The translations under genes were made by a program, and so were the position numbers. Below, piece after piece: positions 1 to 8,664 of a DNA stretch of 64,000 bases. Within the stretch, counting starts at the first letter, position 1. Each line of letters starts with the position of its first letter. The notes beneath the pieces were generated by a model. That model had not been told where the DNA came from and made no database searches. It saw only the letters and a list, made by a program, of their open reading frames with translations. Source of the stretch: TWA4 sp034086685 (lineage in GTDB: Bacteria; Bacillota; Clostridia; Lachnospirales; Lachnospiraceae); contig JAXDZY010000020.1 of NCBI GenBank assembly GCA_034086685.1, forward strand, positions 1 to 64,000, read 5' to 3'.

Positions 1-237
1 TGATTCCGTGTAGTTATGGGGCTTCGACTTGAACGGCAGCCTTACCCTCATGCATAACCTAATATGTGATTTCTGTTCGTCAGACCGGAGATTTGCCCGT
101 GGGTTAGTATGTTCCCCACATCCAGCTTCCTTCAGATTCCACCTCACGATGGACACCCTTGCCTTCGACTATATCCTTCCCACTACCGGGCGGATTCGGG
201 ACTTGCACCCGTTGGAAACGTGCGCCGCTAGGCGCAC
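1..237 (-). mobile_element. group II intron, 5' end (partial, leaves the window at the left)
   Basis: Read on the minus strand, this stretch begins at 237 with GTGCGCC, a typical group II intron 5' end. It then contains an 'acgggtgcaagtcccg' segment and the conserved domain I block 'gggtgtccatcgtgaggtgg' followed by 'aatctgaaggaagc', which I recognise from bacterial group II introns of gut Firmicutes. No reverse transcriptase or domain V is visible, because the rest lies left of the window. The boundary lies 9 nt from the base of a strong hairpin (247–286). The + strand ORF of 79 codons at 29–268 is only the antisense of the ribozyme. The identification is from sequence memory. The class is not assigned. 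Confidence 0.72.
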
Positions 238-246
238 CATATTCAT

Positions 247-293
247 CATGCCTCTCCCGGGATTGTGAATTCCCGGAAGGGGCATGTTTTTTT
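247..293 (+). terminator. rho-independent terminator-like hairpin
   Basis: A 16-bp imperfect stem (arms at 247–262 and 271–286, catgcc…cccggga against tcccgg…ggcatg) is followed by seven T. It would end + strand transcription arriving from the left. On the minus strand the group II intron begins just beyond the stem, which fits the habit of some group II introns of inserting beside terminator hairpins. Confidence 0.75.
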
Positions 294-300
294 CAACAGC

Positions 301-329
301 TTGACTCCCGGCAAGTCCCATGTTAACAT
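301..329 (+). promoter_or_regulatory. sigma-A-like promoter for the NusG-domain gene
   Basis: TTGACT at 301–306 and TAACAT at 324–329 are separated by 17 bp. They lie just downstream of the terminator hairpin and about 60 bp before the start codon of the next gene. The -10 box is imperfect. Confidence 0.45.
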
Positions 330-391
330 AATTCAGGAAATAACATTCACCCCTGTTTACAGATATTCTATAGAATTCCGAGGAGAACCAT

Positions 392-799
392 ATGCTGAAA
401 AATTACCTTAAAAACCGCACCGCCCTGATTCTCAGCGGTCTGATTCTTGTAATCCTGCTGGGCAGCATCGGTGCTTTTCTGTTTCTGAACGCAGACAGCC
501 GCGCAGGAACCGTCGCCGAAATCTATCAGGACGGCAAACTGATCAAAACCATCAGCCTGGACGCCGTAACCGGGGACTATACCTTTACTGTCACGGGAAA
601 AGACGGAATTTATAATGTAATAGAAGTTCATCACGGCGAAATCGGCATCATCGAAGCCAGCTGCCCTGACGGTCTGTGTATTCATATGGGATTCATACAT
701 TCCTCCGCCATGCCCGTCACCTGCCTGCCCAATAAACTGGTCATCAAAATCATTAATGAATCAGACAGCTCAGAGCAGGTGGATGGAGTTGCCTATTAG
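392..799 (+). CDS. NusG domain II-containing protein
   Basis: The protein has 135 residues. It has one N-terminal membrane segment (about residues 11–32) and then a soluble extracytoplasmic domain. The domain carries the signature of the 'NusG domain II' family (PF07009): a CPDGLC motif, then a glycine-rich turn, then CLPNKLVIKI near the C-terminus. Family members are small membrane-anchored proteins of unknown biochemical role. They usually sit beside Gx transporters, FMN-binding proteins and polyprenyl synthases, which suggests a link to quinone or isoprenoid and redox functions. A good ribosome binding site (gaggaga) precedes the ATG. The Gx transporter gene follows 92 bp downstream, so the two are probably co-transcribed. 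Confidence 0.85.
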   Translation: MLKNYLKNRTALILSGLILVILLGSIGAFLFLNADSRAGTVAEIYQDGKLIKTISLDAVTGDYTFTVTGKDGIYNVIEVHHGEIGIIEASCPDGLCIHMGFIHSSAMPVTCLPNKLVIKIINESDSSEQVDGVAY

Positions 800-891
800 A
801 TGCCGCATACATGCAGTGAAAAAGAAGCTGTACAGAAAAACTGTATGACATCGGACTGCGCAGCAGAAGACTATTTGAAAGGATTTTATTT

Positions 892-1416
892 ATGAAAAAA
901 ATGACCGTCCAGAAGATGGTTCTTCTGGCCATGTTTTCTACCATTGCTCTGACTATTTTTGTGATCGAATCCATACTTCCGCCTCTGGCACCTGTTCCGG
1001 GCATCAAGCTTGGTCTTGCCAATGTAATCACATTAATATTGCTTGTATGTTTTAATGAACGGGATGCTTTTCTTGTACTGTTTGTCCGCATTCTGCTGGG
1101 CAGTATCTGTGCCGGCCAGCTCATGTCTTTCATGTACAGCCTGTGCGGAGGACTTCTATGCTTTATCACCATGGCACTGATCAACCGCCTGCTTCATAAA
1201 CAGTATATTTTCATCACCAGCGTATTCGGAGCTGTTGCCCACAACATCGGACAGCTGATCGTCGCCATCTTTCTGGTAAGACAGCCGGGGATCCTGGTTT
1301 ATCTCCCTCTGATGATGATCAGTGCCGTTCTCACGGGACTTTTCACCGGGTTCTGCGCCTGGTTTACCACACCCCGTCTGGAAAAACTTCTGAATAAATA
1401 TCATGTAAAGCGCTGA
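892..1416 (+). CDS. Gx transporter family protein (heptaprenyl diphosphate synthase component I-like)
   Basis: A 174-residue integral membrane protein with about five hydrophobic segments. It matches the Gx transporter / HepS_I family (PF07456): an opening 'MVLLAMFSTIALTIFVIES', the PGIKLGLANV motif, then glycine-rich helices. The family is related to ECF-type S components, and the exact substrate is unproven. It lies after the NusG-domain-II gene, a pairing seen widely in Clostridia, where a polyprenyl synthase often follows. No such synthase gene is present here, because transcription ends at a terminator (1423–1470). The AAGGA ribosome binding site is modest. Confidence 0.85.
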   Translation: MKKMTVQKMVLLAMFSTIALTIFVIESILPPLAPVPGIKLGLANVITLILLVCFNERDAFLVLFVRILLGSICAGQLMSFMYSLCGGLLCFITMALINRLLHKQYIFITSVFGAVAHNIGQLIVAIFLVRQPGILVYLPLMMISAVLTGLFTGFCAWFTTPRLEKLLNKYHVKR

Positions 1417-1422
1417 GATCTG

Positions 1423-1470
1423 AAATGCCGGAGGAAAGGGGGAAAATCCGCCTTTCTCCGGCATTTTTTC
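1423..1470 (+). terminator. rho-independent terminator (probably bidirectional)
   Basis: A 15–16 bp stem (aaatgccggaggaaag at 1423–1438 pairs with 1452–1467) is followed by a T run. It lies between the convergent Gx transporter gene and the PAP2 gene and could serve both. Confidence 0.9.
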
Positions 1471-1485
1471 ATTGCAGCTGGTATA

Positions 1486-1980
1486 TTATACAAATATCAG
1501 CATCCCTGCCAATATTCCGATCAGAAGTCCCGCCAGTACATCGGAAGGATAATGAACTCCGCCCAATACGCGAACCAGTGCCAGTACACAGCTCCAGATC
1601 AGAAAAAAGATTCCTGCAGGAAGACTGACGCTTAAAAAAGCCATGGCAATTACAGCGCATGAAAACACATGGCGGCTGGGCATGGATTTTCCGGACGTAT
1701 CTTTCTGAATCAGCGGACACAGATTCCAGGTCTCATACGGGCGCGGACGGTTGATCCATTTTCTCAGTACGGAAAGAAGTATAAAAAATACAGCAGGCAC
1801 CGCCGCTGCTTTCACCCACCGCTCGTCCCTGTTCCATATGAGCCGGACAAGAAATGCCGGATATGCCGCGTATACCGTTGCGGTCAGCAGAGCATTGATC
1901 CGGTTAAGCGCCCTGATACCGGCAGGATGCCTCCGCCAGGGAGCTGATATTTTTTTATAAAACTTTTCATAATTACTCAT
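1486..1980 (-). CDS. PAP2-family membrane phosphatase
   Basis: This 164-residue protein has four or five membrane segments and the three phosphatase motifs of the PAP2 superfamily: RKWINRPRP (KX6RP type), KSMPSRH (PSGH-type, with the active-site His) and VRVLGGVHYPSDV (SRX5HX3D type). Such enzymes dephosphorylate lipid phosphates, for example undecaprenyl pyrophosphate or phosphatidic acid, at the membrane surface. Length and motif order fit small bacterial PAP2 proteins. The start lies 3 bp after the stop codon of the radical SAM gene, with its ribosome binding site (GAGGGA) inside that gene, so the two are translationally linked. The specific lipid substrate cannot be told. Confidence 0.88.
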   Translation of the reverse strand: MSNYEKFYKKISAPWRRHPAGIRALNRINALLTATVYAAYPAFLVRLIWNRDERWVKAAAVPAVFFILLSVLRKWINRPRPYETWNLCPLIQKDTSGKSMPSRHVFSCAVIAMAFLSVSLPAGIFFLIWSCVLALVRVLGGVHYPSDVLAGLLIGILAGMLIFV

Positions 1981-1983
1981 ATT

Positions 1984-2916
1984 TTAATCCAGTCCCTCAT
2001 AATCAAATGCCGGTATAAAGCTTTCCTGTGCAGTATCTCCTTCCTGTATAAAGCCCTGCTCAACTCCCAGTTCGATGGCATAATCCACCAGAGCATCATA
2101 TTCTTCCTGTGCTGTTTTTCTGTTCAGTTCCGGATATCCCGGCAGATCATTGCAGGGCGTGTACTGATTCATGATACTGATATAAATGTGATTCCCCCAG
2201 GTTTCATGCAGATAGCGGATAATACTTTTTGAATCATCAAACTGTCCCGGAAGCATCAGATGACGCACAATTACGCCTCTTTTCATAAGCATGGAATCTT
2301 CATCCTCCTGCACACCGGCTGCACAGTCAGGCTGCATAATCGGTTCCAGAACCGGATCTCCCACCTGACGTACCATCTCTTCAATGGCTGCTGCTGCATA
2401 TGAAAAATAATCCGGCGCTCCGGCGTAACGTGCCGCCAGCCGGCTGTCTTTATATTTCAGATCCGGCAGATAAATATCCACCAGACCTTCCAGCATTCTG
2501 AGAGTCTGAACTTTCTCATAGCTTCCCGTATTGTACACCACAGGAACAGTAAGGCCCTGATCTCTGGCCCGCTGCAGCGCCTTCACAATCTGCGGTACAT
2601 AATGGCTGCCGGTCACCAGATTAATATTGTGAGCCCCCATTTCCTGCAGCATCAGAAATTTTTCCGTCAGTTTTTCACTGCTGATGACCCGGGCCGTCTC
2701 ACCGGCAGCTATGATCCGGTTCTGACAGAAAACACACCCAAGAGCACATCCCGAAAAAAATACTGTTCCTGAGCCGGAAACCCCGGAAAGTACAGGTTCC
2801 TCCCACATATGCAGCGCAGCTCTGGCTGCGGTAATTTCCCACGGACTTCTGCAATATCCCGTTTCTCCACGATCCCTGTGAACACCGCATCTTCGCGGAC
2901 ACAAATTACAGCGCAT
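1984..2916 (-). CDS. radical SAM protein, PflA-like (COG1313 type)
   Basis: This protein has 310 residues. An N-terminal cysteine cluster (MRCNLCPRRCGV … GYC) precedes a radical SAM core. The core has the cluster-binding motif CALGCVFCQN (CX3CX2C) and the downstream NTGSYE and LPDLKY segments typical of the pyruvate-formate-lyase-activating-enzyme-like group COG1313. These enzymes cleave S-adenosylmethionine to make a 5'-deoxyadenosyl radical, but the target of this subgroup is unknown. A strong GGAGGGG ribosome binding site supports the ATG at 2916. It lies downstream of the 34-residue peptide gene and directly upstream of the PAP2 gene on the same strand. Confidence 0.85.
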   Translation of the reverse strand: MRCNLCPRRCGVHRDRGETGYCRSPWEITAARAALHMWEEPVLSGVSGSGTVFFSGCALGCVFCQNRIIAAGETARVISSEKLTEKFLMLQEMGAHNINLVTGSHYVPQIVKALQRARDQGLTVPVVYNTGSYEKVQTLRMLEGLVDIYLPDLKYKDSRLAARYAGAPDYFSYAAAAIEEMVRQVGDPVLEPIMQPDCAAGVQEDEDSMLMKRGVIVRHLMLPGQFDDSKSIIRYLHETWGNHIYISIMNQYTPCNDLPGYPELNRKTAQEEYDALVDYAIELGVEQGFIQEGDTAQESFIPAFDYEGLD

Positions 2917-3061
2917 ATCATCCCCTCCGTTAACTGCTATTATACCGTATCAGATGGATTTGTCCAGATTTCCACAGAAAAAATAACATATGGATCAGAA
3001 ATCTCCCCTGGAGTCAATTATACCGTAGAACATCTCTGTGATGCGCAGTTTCTCCCGGATT

Positions 3062-3166
3062 TTAAAATCTTATGCAGATATTGGCAGCAACACAGGCAGC
3101 AACCAGAACTACCGCAATAATCAAACGCTGTACTTCACTTAACTGTTTCATTTTTTCTCTCATCAT
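3062..3166 (-). CDS. short hydrophobic peptide, 34 residues, unknown function
   Basis: The reading frame starts at the ATG at 3166, behind a good ribosome binding site (AGGAGA, spacer 7–8 nt). It encodes 34 residues: a basic/polar head (MMREKMKQLSEVQR) and one membrane helix (LIIAVVLVAACVAANICI), ending RF. I do not recognise a family. The design (charged head plus a single helix) resembles the 33-residue peptide at 21968–22069. The gene lies 145 bp upstream of the radical SAM gene on the same strand. Support is the ribosome binding site and the codon-compatible frame. No homology evidence is available here. Confidence 0.5.
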   Translation of the reverse strand: MMREKMKQLSEVQRLIIAVVLVAACVAANICIRF

Positions 3167-3346
3167 GGTATACTCTCCTGTTCAAAAACTGTTTTCCGTT
3201 TCACAGTTTCAGTATAGAAACCTCACTTAAAGTCTGTTTTTCCATTTTGTAAAAGCCATGTAAATTCCCGGTAAAACATCTTTGTACTCCGTACCTGATA
3301 TTTTTTCGATTCCGCAGCAAGGCTGAAAAGTCCTGCAGGTCACAAA

Positions 3347-3400
3347 CAAAAAAAGCCATGGCATTAACTGAATATACCAGTCAATGTCATGGCCGCTTTT
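3347..3400 (-). terminator. rho-independent terminator of the acyl ligase gene
   Basis: On the minus strand a stem beginning GCGGCCATGACATTGACTG pairs with CAGTTAATGCCATGGC and is followed by TTTTTTT. It lies directly after the stop codon of the ligase gene at 3409. Confidence 0.85.
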
Positions 3401-3408
3401 TCTTAATT

Positions 3409-5196
3409 TTAACCTCTTGCTGCGTGTTTTACCTTTCTGGAATTCATACGCTTAAAGTTTCTTCCTGCAAGCAATGCATGGGTCAGCCCAATACGATTGG
3501 TCTTAAAATGGAAGAAAGGACGTTCAGGAAGTTCAAGAATCTGTACCGGCTGCATATAATCATCGAGACATGCACGTACCTTATCTTCGATATCATCAAC
3601 AGTGTAACCGTCTTTCAGGATCACGTACAGATAGGGTACATAGCAGCCAGGATGTTCATCATCCGGAATTACCACAAAGAACTCGTCTTCAATACCCTGG
3701 ATACAGGCATCTGCCACAATGTTTTCCATAGGCAGTGTAGCCAGATCGCCGCCGCCGAAACGGGGTGAAGCGCCGCGGGTCAGTGTATAGATAACACCAT
3801 CTTCATTCATGCACCCCAGATCACCTGTGTGCAGCCATACTTTGCCGTCTGCATGCTTCTGAAGTGCCTGCGCAGTTGTTTCAGGATTATCGTATCCCAG
3901 CATGACACCGGGACCGCTTACGCAGATCTCTCCCAGCTTATTGTATCCGATTTCCTCCTGAGTACCCGGTTTGAAAATACTCATATTATTCAGCACCATG
4001 GGAATACCCACATTACCGTTCTCAACAGGATGAGGAGCCAGAGACAGTGTCATATTGGAACCCGCCTCACTGCTTCCGTAACCGATTGTAAAACGAACAT
4101 GGCAGTTATGATCCTCCAGGAATTTCTGTGCCCGTTTGATCTGCTGGTTGTTATATGCTTCACATCCTGCACCCAATGCCAGCAGATGAGACATATCATA
4201 GTCTTCAGGGATCCGGCCATTATTCATAATGTTTTCTATAAAAAGCGGAATCATCATTCCTGAGGCAGGACGGTAACGCATCAGCTCCAGATCCACATCC
4301 TCCGGAGAACAGAAAGGATCCATAACCAGAAGCTTATTGGACGCCAGCGGCATTACAATTCCTGTAACAACTACAGCTATCAGAGCAACAGGGAGACACA
4401 TCATGAGCCATACCGGACGGAAATCAGCAGAACCTGCATAAACATTCATCTGATGAACAACACTCACCATGGAATGAGCACAGTGAATCACCTGTTTGGA
4501 CGGGCCTGTGGAACCGCTTGTATAAGCACGGAAAAGAGGACGGTAAATATCCGCATCAGCTTCCACTTTGCCGGTATAATTTTTTCCGAGAGCCAGAAAT
4601 TCATCCCAGCTCATAACTGCCGGTCCATGAGCAGGCTGACCGGTATAATTGCTGTCCAGGCATTTCTGTATGTAGGACGGCATATTCTCGCGGTCGCAGT
4701 CATAACAGGGGTCCAGCAGAACTGCTTTTTCAATGCTGCTCTGAGCCAGATATGCTTCCAGCTCTTTCTGGTCCAGGAAGTCATGAGCAATCATCACCTT
4801 TGCTCCGGACTTTCTGACTGCTTCCACATTCTCTTCCAGGGTATTATCACGGCAGAGCAGTGAAGCTCCGATCTTCTCAGCTGCAAGCAGAAGAGAAATG
4901 AACTCCGGTACAGAACGAAGAAAAACGGGAATCTGGTCATTTTCTCCAAATCCCAGAGCCTTCAGAGAACAGGCTATTGCATCTGCACGTTCAAAAACAG
5001 TTTTCCATGAAATATCCGTACCATAGTAATGTACCGCTGTGATATCTTCTCCTGGACAATTTGCTTTCAGATACTCCCTCAGAGTACATTCAGGCACCTG
5101 AGTTCCGATCATGGACTCCGGATAATATTTCAGCCAGGGACGATCAATACTGGGTTTACCTGTTAACTTGCTGTTTACATTCATATCCACATTCAT
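3409..5196 (-). CDS. AMP-forming acyl-CoA ligase/synthetase (ANL superfamily)
   Basis: A 595-residue adenylate-forming enzyme. The phosphate-binding motif YTSGSTGPSKQVIH lies near residue 227. IGYGSSEAG and the LHTGDLG motif (A7-like) are present, and a C-terminal subdomain follows. It would activate a carboxylic acid as an acyl-AMP and probably transfer it to CoA or another thiol. The substrate is not predictable. The ATG at 5196 is preferred because AAGGAG lies 10 nt upstream of it; a longer frame from 5223 would contain that site. The neighbours are a helix-turn-helix regulator and a MATE exporter, suggesting a small dedicated pathway. The gene has its own terminator. Confidence 0.85.
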   Translation of the reverse strand: MNVDMNVNSKLTGKPSIDRPWLKYYPESMIGTQVPECTLREYLKANCPGEDITAVHYYGTDISWKTVFERADAIACSLKALGFGENDQIPVFLRSVPEFISLLLAAEKIGASLLCRDNTLEENVEAVRKSGAKVMIAHDFLDQKELEAYLAQSSIEKAVLLDPCYDCDRENMPSYIQKCLDSNYTGQPAHGPAVMSWDEFLALGKNYTGKVEADADIYRPLFRAYTSGSTGPSKQVIHCAHSMVSVVHQMNVYAGSADFRPVWLMMCLPVALIAVVVTGIVMPLASNKLLVMDPFCSPEDVDLELMRYRPASGMMIPLFIENIMNNGRIPEDYDMSHLLALGAGCEAYNNQQIKRAQKFLEDHNCHVRFTIGYGSSEAGSNMTLSLAPHPVENGNVGIPMVLNNMSIFKPGTQEEIGYNKLGEICVSGPGVMLGYDNPETTAQALQKHADGKVWLHTGDLGCMNEDGVIYTLTRGASPRFGGGDLATLPMENIVADACIQGIEDEFFVVIPDDEHPGCYVPYLYVILKDGYTVDDIEDKVRACLDDYMQPVQILELPERPFFHFKTNRIGLTHALLAGRNFKRMNSRKVKHAARG

Positions 5197-5266
5197 GTTC
5201 AATAGACTCCTTGCTTTTTTCAAAATTTAAATATATTTTAAGTTAAAATGATATTATCACTTTTCT

Positions 5267-5283
5267 GTCACAGCGAACGTGAC
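5267..5283. promoter_or_regulatory. inverted repeat upstream of the acyl ligase gene
   Basis: GTCAC and GTGAC flank a 7-nt spacer, in the 190-bp gap between the ligase and the regulator gene. This position suits an operator of the ligase promoter. The bound protein, possibly the neighbouring regulator, is only inferred. Confidence 0.35.
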
Positions 5284-5386
5284 TTCCACAGTATAGCATA
5301 AAGAAAAATTGAATGCACGAGAGTCAACTGGTCAAAAAATGGATATATATGAATTTTATTGAATTCCTCTTTAAATATAGCGCCTT

Positions 5387-6865
5387 TTATTCCTCCATGC
5401 GGTGTATTATGTGAATTCCCTGCACCACATGCCGGACATAAGAAACAATCATATCTTTATCAGAAACAACCACATCTTCACGGTTCTCCCAGAATTCCTC
5501 AAAAGATTTTTCGAATATTCGCCGCATATCGGACCGGTTGATAATCAAAAGATTATTTCGCTGATTGCCGCAAAGACGCAGATAGGAAATCGTATCACTC
5601 AGGAATATACACTGATTATCAGTATATTCAAAATCCGATACAAACTGCCCGTAGATCAGCCTGATCTCCAGATTATTATGATTTTCACACAGGGAAAGGA
5701 AATGTTCCATATAACGCGATCTTTGTTGTGCCGTCAGAAATACTCTGTGATTGAAAAAGTCAAGCTCATTGGTAACCACCAGATTGGAAAAAGCGGATTC
5801 ATAAATCATCAGCCTGATATCGGATTCTTCCACAATATTTCTGGTCAGCCTGTGAGCATTCCTTAACTCCTCACAGCTCACCTCCAGCTTCCCGTCAGAT
5901 TCCAGTTCTGCCATGATTTCCTCAAAAAGATCATCAGGCAGAAAATGTTCTGTCATATGCCCCATAAGCCATCTGAGATTCAGAGACAGAAGGGTATGTA
6001 TGTAATCATATCTGACCAGCATATCCCGCATGGTTGTCCTGCGGAAAAGAAGCCTCTCACGGCTGCAGAGCACCTTGATATTATGGTAAATCGTATTGCA
6101 GTTTTCCGCTTCCTCACTTACTACCACTGACATGCAGCGGTCACGGCTGATAAGCATGCCGGAAATGGAGTAGTCATCTTTTACCGCAAAAATCATCCGG
6201 CCGGCCGCCTGATTATCCCCGTAAATCCGGAAGTCCACATAGACACTGTATGACAGCAGGTTGATCAGGAAAATCGTATCATGAACATAATCCCATTTCT
6301 CCGGCACAATATTGATCAGCATGGAATAATGAACATCCGGATATCCCCTCTGCTCCGGCATATGTTCATTCTCTACCCTGGTAATCTGAAGCCGGTATTC
6401 ATGCCCCACCGCCATCAGATCCATGGCTCCCATTATATCCAGTGACTTTACTCTCCGAAGAACCGGATGACGCATCTTGGAAACATACTGGGTCAGAGTC
6501 ATCTCCGGATAATAAAAAGTCCGCAGCGCCACACCGGTACCTGTATTCTTCTGAAGATCTTTCACATAAAGATACTCGGCTTCCAGGTTGTCAAAAATTG
6601 CCATTTTCAGCTGTTCACAGTCATCCACCTGATAATCCGACAGCAACGTTTCACGTCCGGTATCACTGGCAGAATCCACAACACATCTGCTGATTCCTTC
6701 CAGCACTTTTTTCGCTGTCTTCTCTGCCGGAATCATACGCCCGCTGAGCCACTTACTGATATAGGACACATCATACTGAAGTTCCTGGGCAAGTGTATAA
6801 TTCTTTAATTCTGCCACAGACATCAGATTTTCCAGTAATTTACTGAACCGGTTTTTATCCTCCAT
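5387..6865 (-). CDS. helix-turn-helix transcriptional regulator with large unknown sensory part
   Basis: The protein has 492 residues. The N-terminus (about residues 5–55) carries an XRE-like helix-turn-helix (LAQELQYDVSYISKWLSGR). The remaining 430 or so residues show no domain I recognise. The ATG at 6865 is chosen because GGGAGG lies 5–6 nt upstream; the frame stays open to 7030, but that extension has no start with a ribosome binding site. It is divergent from the MATE exporter gene and lies upstream of the acyl ligase on the same strand, so it probably controls one or both. The effector is unknown. Confidence 0.7.
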   Translation of the reverse strand: MEDKNRFSKLLENLMSVAELKNYTLAQELQYDVSYISKWLSGRMIPAEKTAKKVLEGISRCVVDSASDTGRETLLSDYQVDDCEQLKMAIFDNLEAEYLYVKDLQKNTGTGVALRTFYYPEMTLTQYVSKMRHPVLRRVKSLDIMGAMDLMAVGHEYRLQITRVENEHMPEQRGYPDVHYSMLINIVPEKWDYVHDTIFLINLLSYSVYVDFRIYGDNQAAGRMIFAVKDDYSISGMLISRDRCMSVVVSEEAENCNTIYHNIKVLCSRERLLFRRTTMRDMLVRYDYIHTLLSLNLRWLMGHMTEHFLPDDLFEEIMAELESDGKLEVSCEELRNAHRLTRNIVEESDIRLMIYESAFSNLVVTNELDFFNHRVFLTAQQRSRYMEHFLSLCENHNNLEIRLIYGQFVSDFEYTDNQCIFLSDTISYLRLCGNQRNNLLIINRSDMRRIFEKSFEEFWENREDVVVSDKDMIVSYVRHVVQGIHIIHRMEE

Positions 6866-7176
6866 TTTTTCCTCCCGTTTCATAAGATTAAATTGTGAAT
6901 TTATATTTTTCACTTTTTTAATATAATTTTCACTTTGATTCACGAATATTGGATCTATTTTCAATATACCACAATCCCGCAGGGTTGTAAACGGCAGGCT
7001 TTCCTGTATATATCCGTGAAAATCAGCCATATCCCGGTTGAAGATATAATATTTTCATGTTAATATATATGTTTGAGTCTACTAAAAGAATCTGTGACTG
7101 TTCAGTTGCAGGAATTACTTACTTAATCGAAAAAAATGCACTCTGCATACCTGCAGAGCCATGGAATGGAGGAAAC
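6866..7176. promoter_or_regulatory. divergent control region between regulator and MATE exporter
   Basis: These 311 bp hold no gene I can support. The part near the regulator is AT-rich, with two TTTTCAC direct repeats (about 6907–6934). An inverted repeat, ATATTG (6946–6951) and CAATAT (6962–6967), could be an operator. The ORF that continues from the MATE gene up to 7057 lacks a ribosome binding site. Confidence 0.4.
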
Positions 7177-8571
7177 ATGAGCCGGACTGAAACACCTGCT
7201 GCACCAGCTGCCGAAAACAAAATGGGCACCATGCCCGTCGGAAAACTATTATTTAACATGTCTTTGCCAATGATGATCTCCATGTTGGTACAGGCCCTGT
7301 ACAACATTGTGGACAGTATTTTTGTAGCAAAACTGTCCGAAAATGCTTTGACTGCTGTTTCTCTTGCATTTCCGCTTCAGACACTGCTTATCGCAGTGGG
7401 AACGGGAACCGGAGTCGGTATGAATGCCCTGCTTTCCAGATCCCTGGGCGAGCGTAATTTTAAAAAAGCCAACCGTATTGCATGCAATGCAGCCTTCCTG
7501 TACATTTTAAGCTATATCCTGTTTTTAATTCTGGGATTTACCATCGTAAAGCCTTTTTACGCCAGCCAGATCGGTAATGCAGATCCTGAGATTATGGAAA
7601 TGGGAATTGAATACCTGAGTACTGTAATGATTTTTTCATTCGGCCTTTTTTCTCAGTTTTTCTTTGAACGTCTGCTGACTTCCACAGGAAAAACAATTTT
7701 CAGTATGACTTCTCAGTTATGCGGTGCCATCACCAATATCATTCTGGATCCGATACTGATCTTCGGACTTCTCGGTGCTCCGAAAATGGGTGTGACCGGT
7801 GCCGCTGCCGCAACCGTCATAGGTCAGTGTGTTGCCGGTATCGTTGCCGGATTGTGCAATCACAGATATAATCACGAAGTTTCATTACATTTTACAGGAT
7901 TCCGTCCGGACGGCAAACTGATCGGATCGATCTATGCCGTCGGCATTCCTTCCATCATCATGCAGTCCATCGGCTCCATAATGACTTATTGCATGAACTG
8001 TATTTTAATAGAGTTCTCATCAACTGCAACGGCTGTATTCGGAGTATATTTTAAGCTTCAGAGCTTCTTCTTTATGCCGCTGTTTGGTTTAAACAATGGA
8101 ATCACGCCGATCATCGCCTACAACTACGGTGCAAGGCAGCGCAGACGTATGCTCCGAACAATCAAGCTCAGCATGATCGTGGCATTCTGTCTTACCTTCA
8201 TCGGTTTCCTTGCTTTCGAAGGAATTCCTCAGGTACTTCTCGCTTTATTCAATGCCTCGGAGGATATGCTGGCCATCGGTGTTCCTGCACTCCGGATTAT
8301 CGGCGTCCACTATCTCATCGCATGGTTCTGTATCATCTCCGGAACTGTTTTTCAGGCATTGGGAAAGGCTGTCTTCAGCATGGTAGTATCCATCATGCGT
8401 CAGCTGGTTGTGTTAATACCTGCGGCATACATTTTATCAAAATTCGGCGGGCTTCACATGGTATGGTGGTCATTCCCGATTGCGGAAATCTGTTCATTGA
8501 TTGTGTCACTGATATTCCTTGTACGAATTTACCGTACAATTATATCAAAACTGCCGGAAGGGAAGCTTTAA
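7177..8571 (+). CDS. MATE family efflux transporter
   Basis: A 464-residue polytopic membrane protein of the multidrug and toxic compound extrusion family with about twelve hydrophobic segments. Typical MatE motifs are MPVGKLLFNMSLPMMISMLV, LYNIVDSIFVAKLS and NIILDPILIFG. It would export an organic cation or drug-like compound using an ion gradient. The ATG at 7177 follows GGAGG by 4 nt and is preferred over an in-frame ATG at 7057 that lacks a site. Divergence from the helix-turn-helix regulator suggests inducible expression. The neighbouring acyl ligase may make, or detoxify, the exported compound, but that is inference. Confidence 0.87.
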   Translation: MSRTETPAAPAAENKMGTMPVGKLLFNMSLPMMISMLVQALYNIVDSIFVAKLSENALTAVSLAFPLQTLLIAVGTGTGVGMNALLSRSLGERNFKKANRIACNAAFLYILSYILFLILGFTIVKPFYASQIGNADPEIMEMGIEYLSTVMIFSFGLFSQFFFERLLTSTGKTIFSMTSQLCGAITNIILDPILIFGLLGAPKMGVTGAAAATVIGQCVAGIVAGLCNHRYNHEVSLHFTGFRPDGKLIGSIYAVGIPSIIMQSIGSIMTYCMNCILIEFSSTATAVFGVYFKLQSFFFMPLFGLNNGITPIIAYNYGARQRRRMLRTIKLSMIVAFCLTFIGFLAFEGIPQVLLALFNASEDMLAIGVPALRIIGVHYLIAWFCIISGTVFQALGKAVFSMVVSIMRQLVVLIPAAYILSKFGGLHMVWWSFPIAEICSLIVSLIFLVRIYRTIISKLPEGKL

Positions 8572-8605
8572 TAATAAAGAGGTTGTCGGATAATAATTAA
8601 ATGCG

Positions 8606-8642
8606 AAAAACCACCCATAATTGACAGGCTGGGTGGTTTTTC
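8606..8642. terminator. bidirectional rho-independent terminator
   Basis: AAAAACCACCCA pairs with TGGGTGGTTTTT around a 12-nt loop. A- and T-runs on both sides let it stop the MATE gene (+) and rlmD (-). Confidence 0.92.
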
Positions 8643-8664
8643 AAAACTCATCAATAATAAATAT

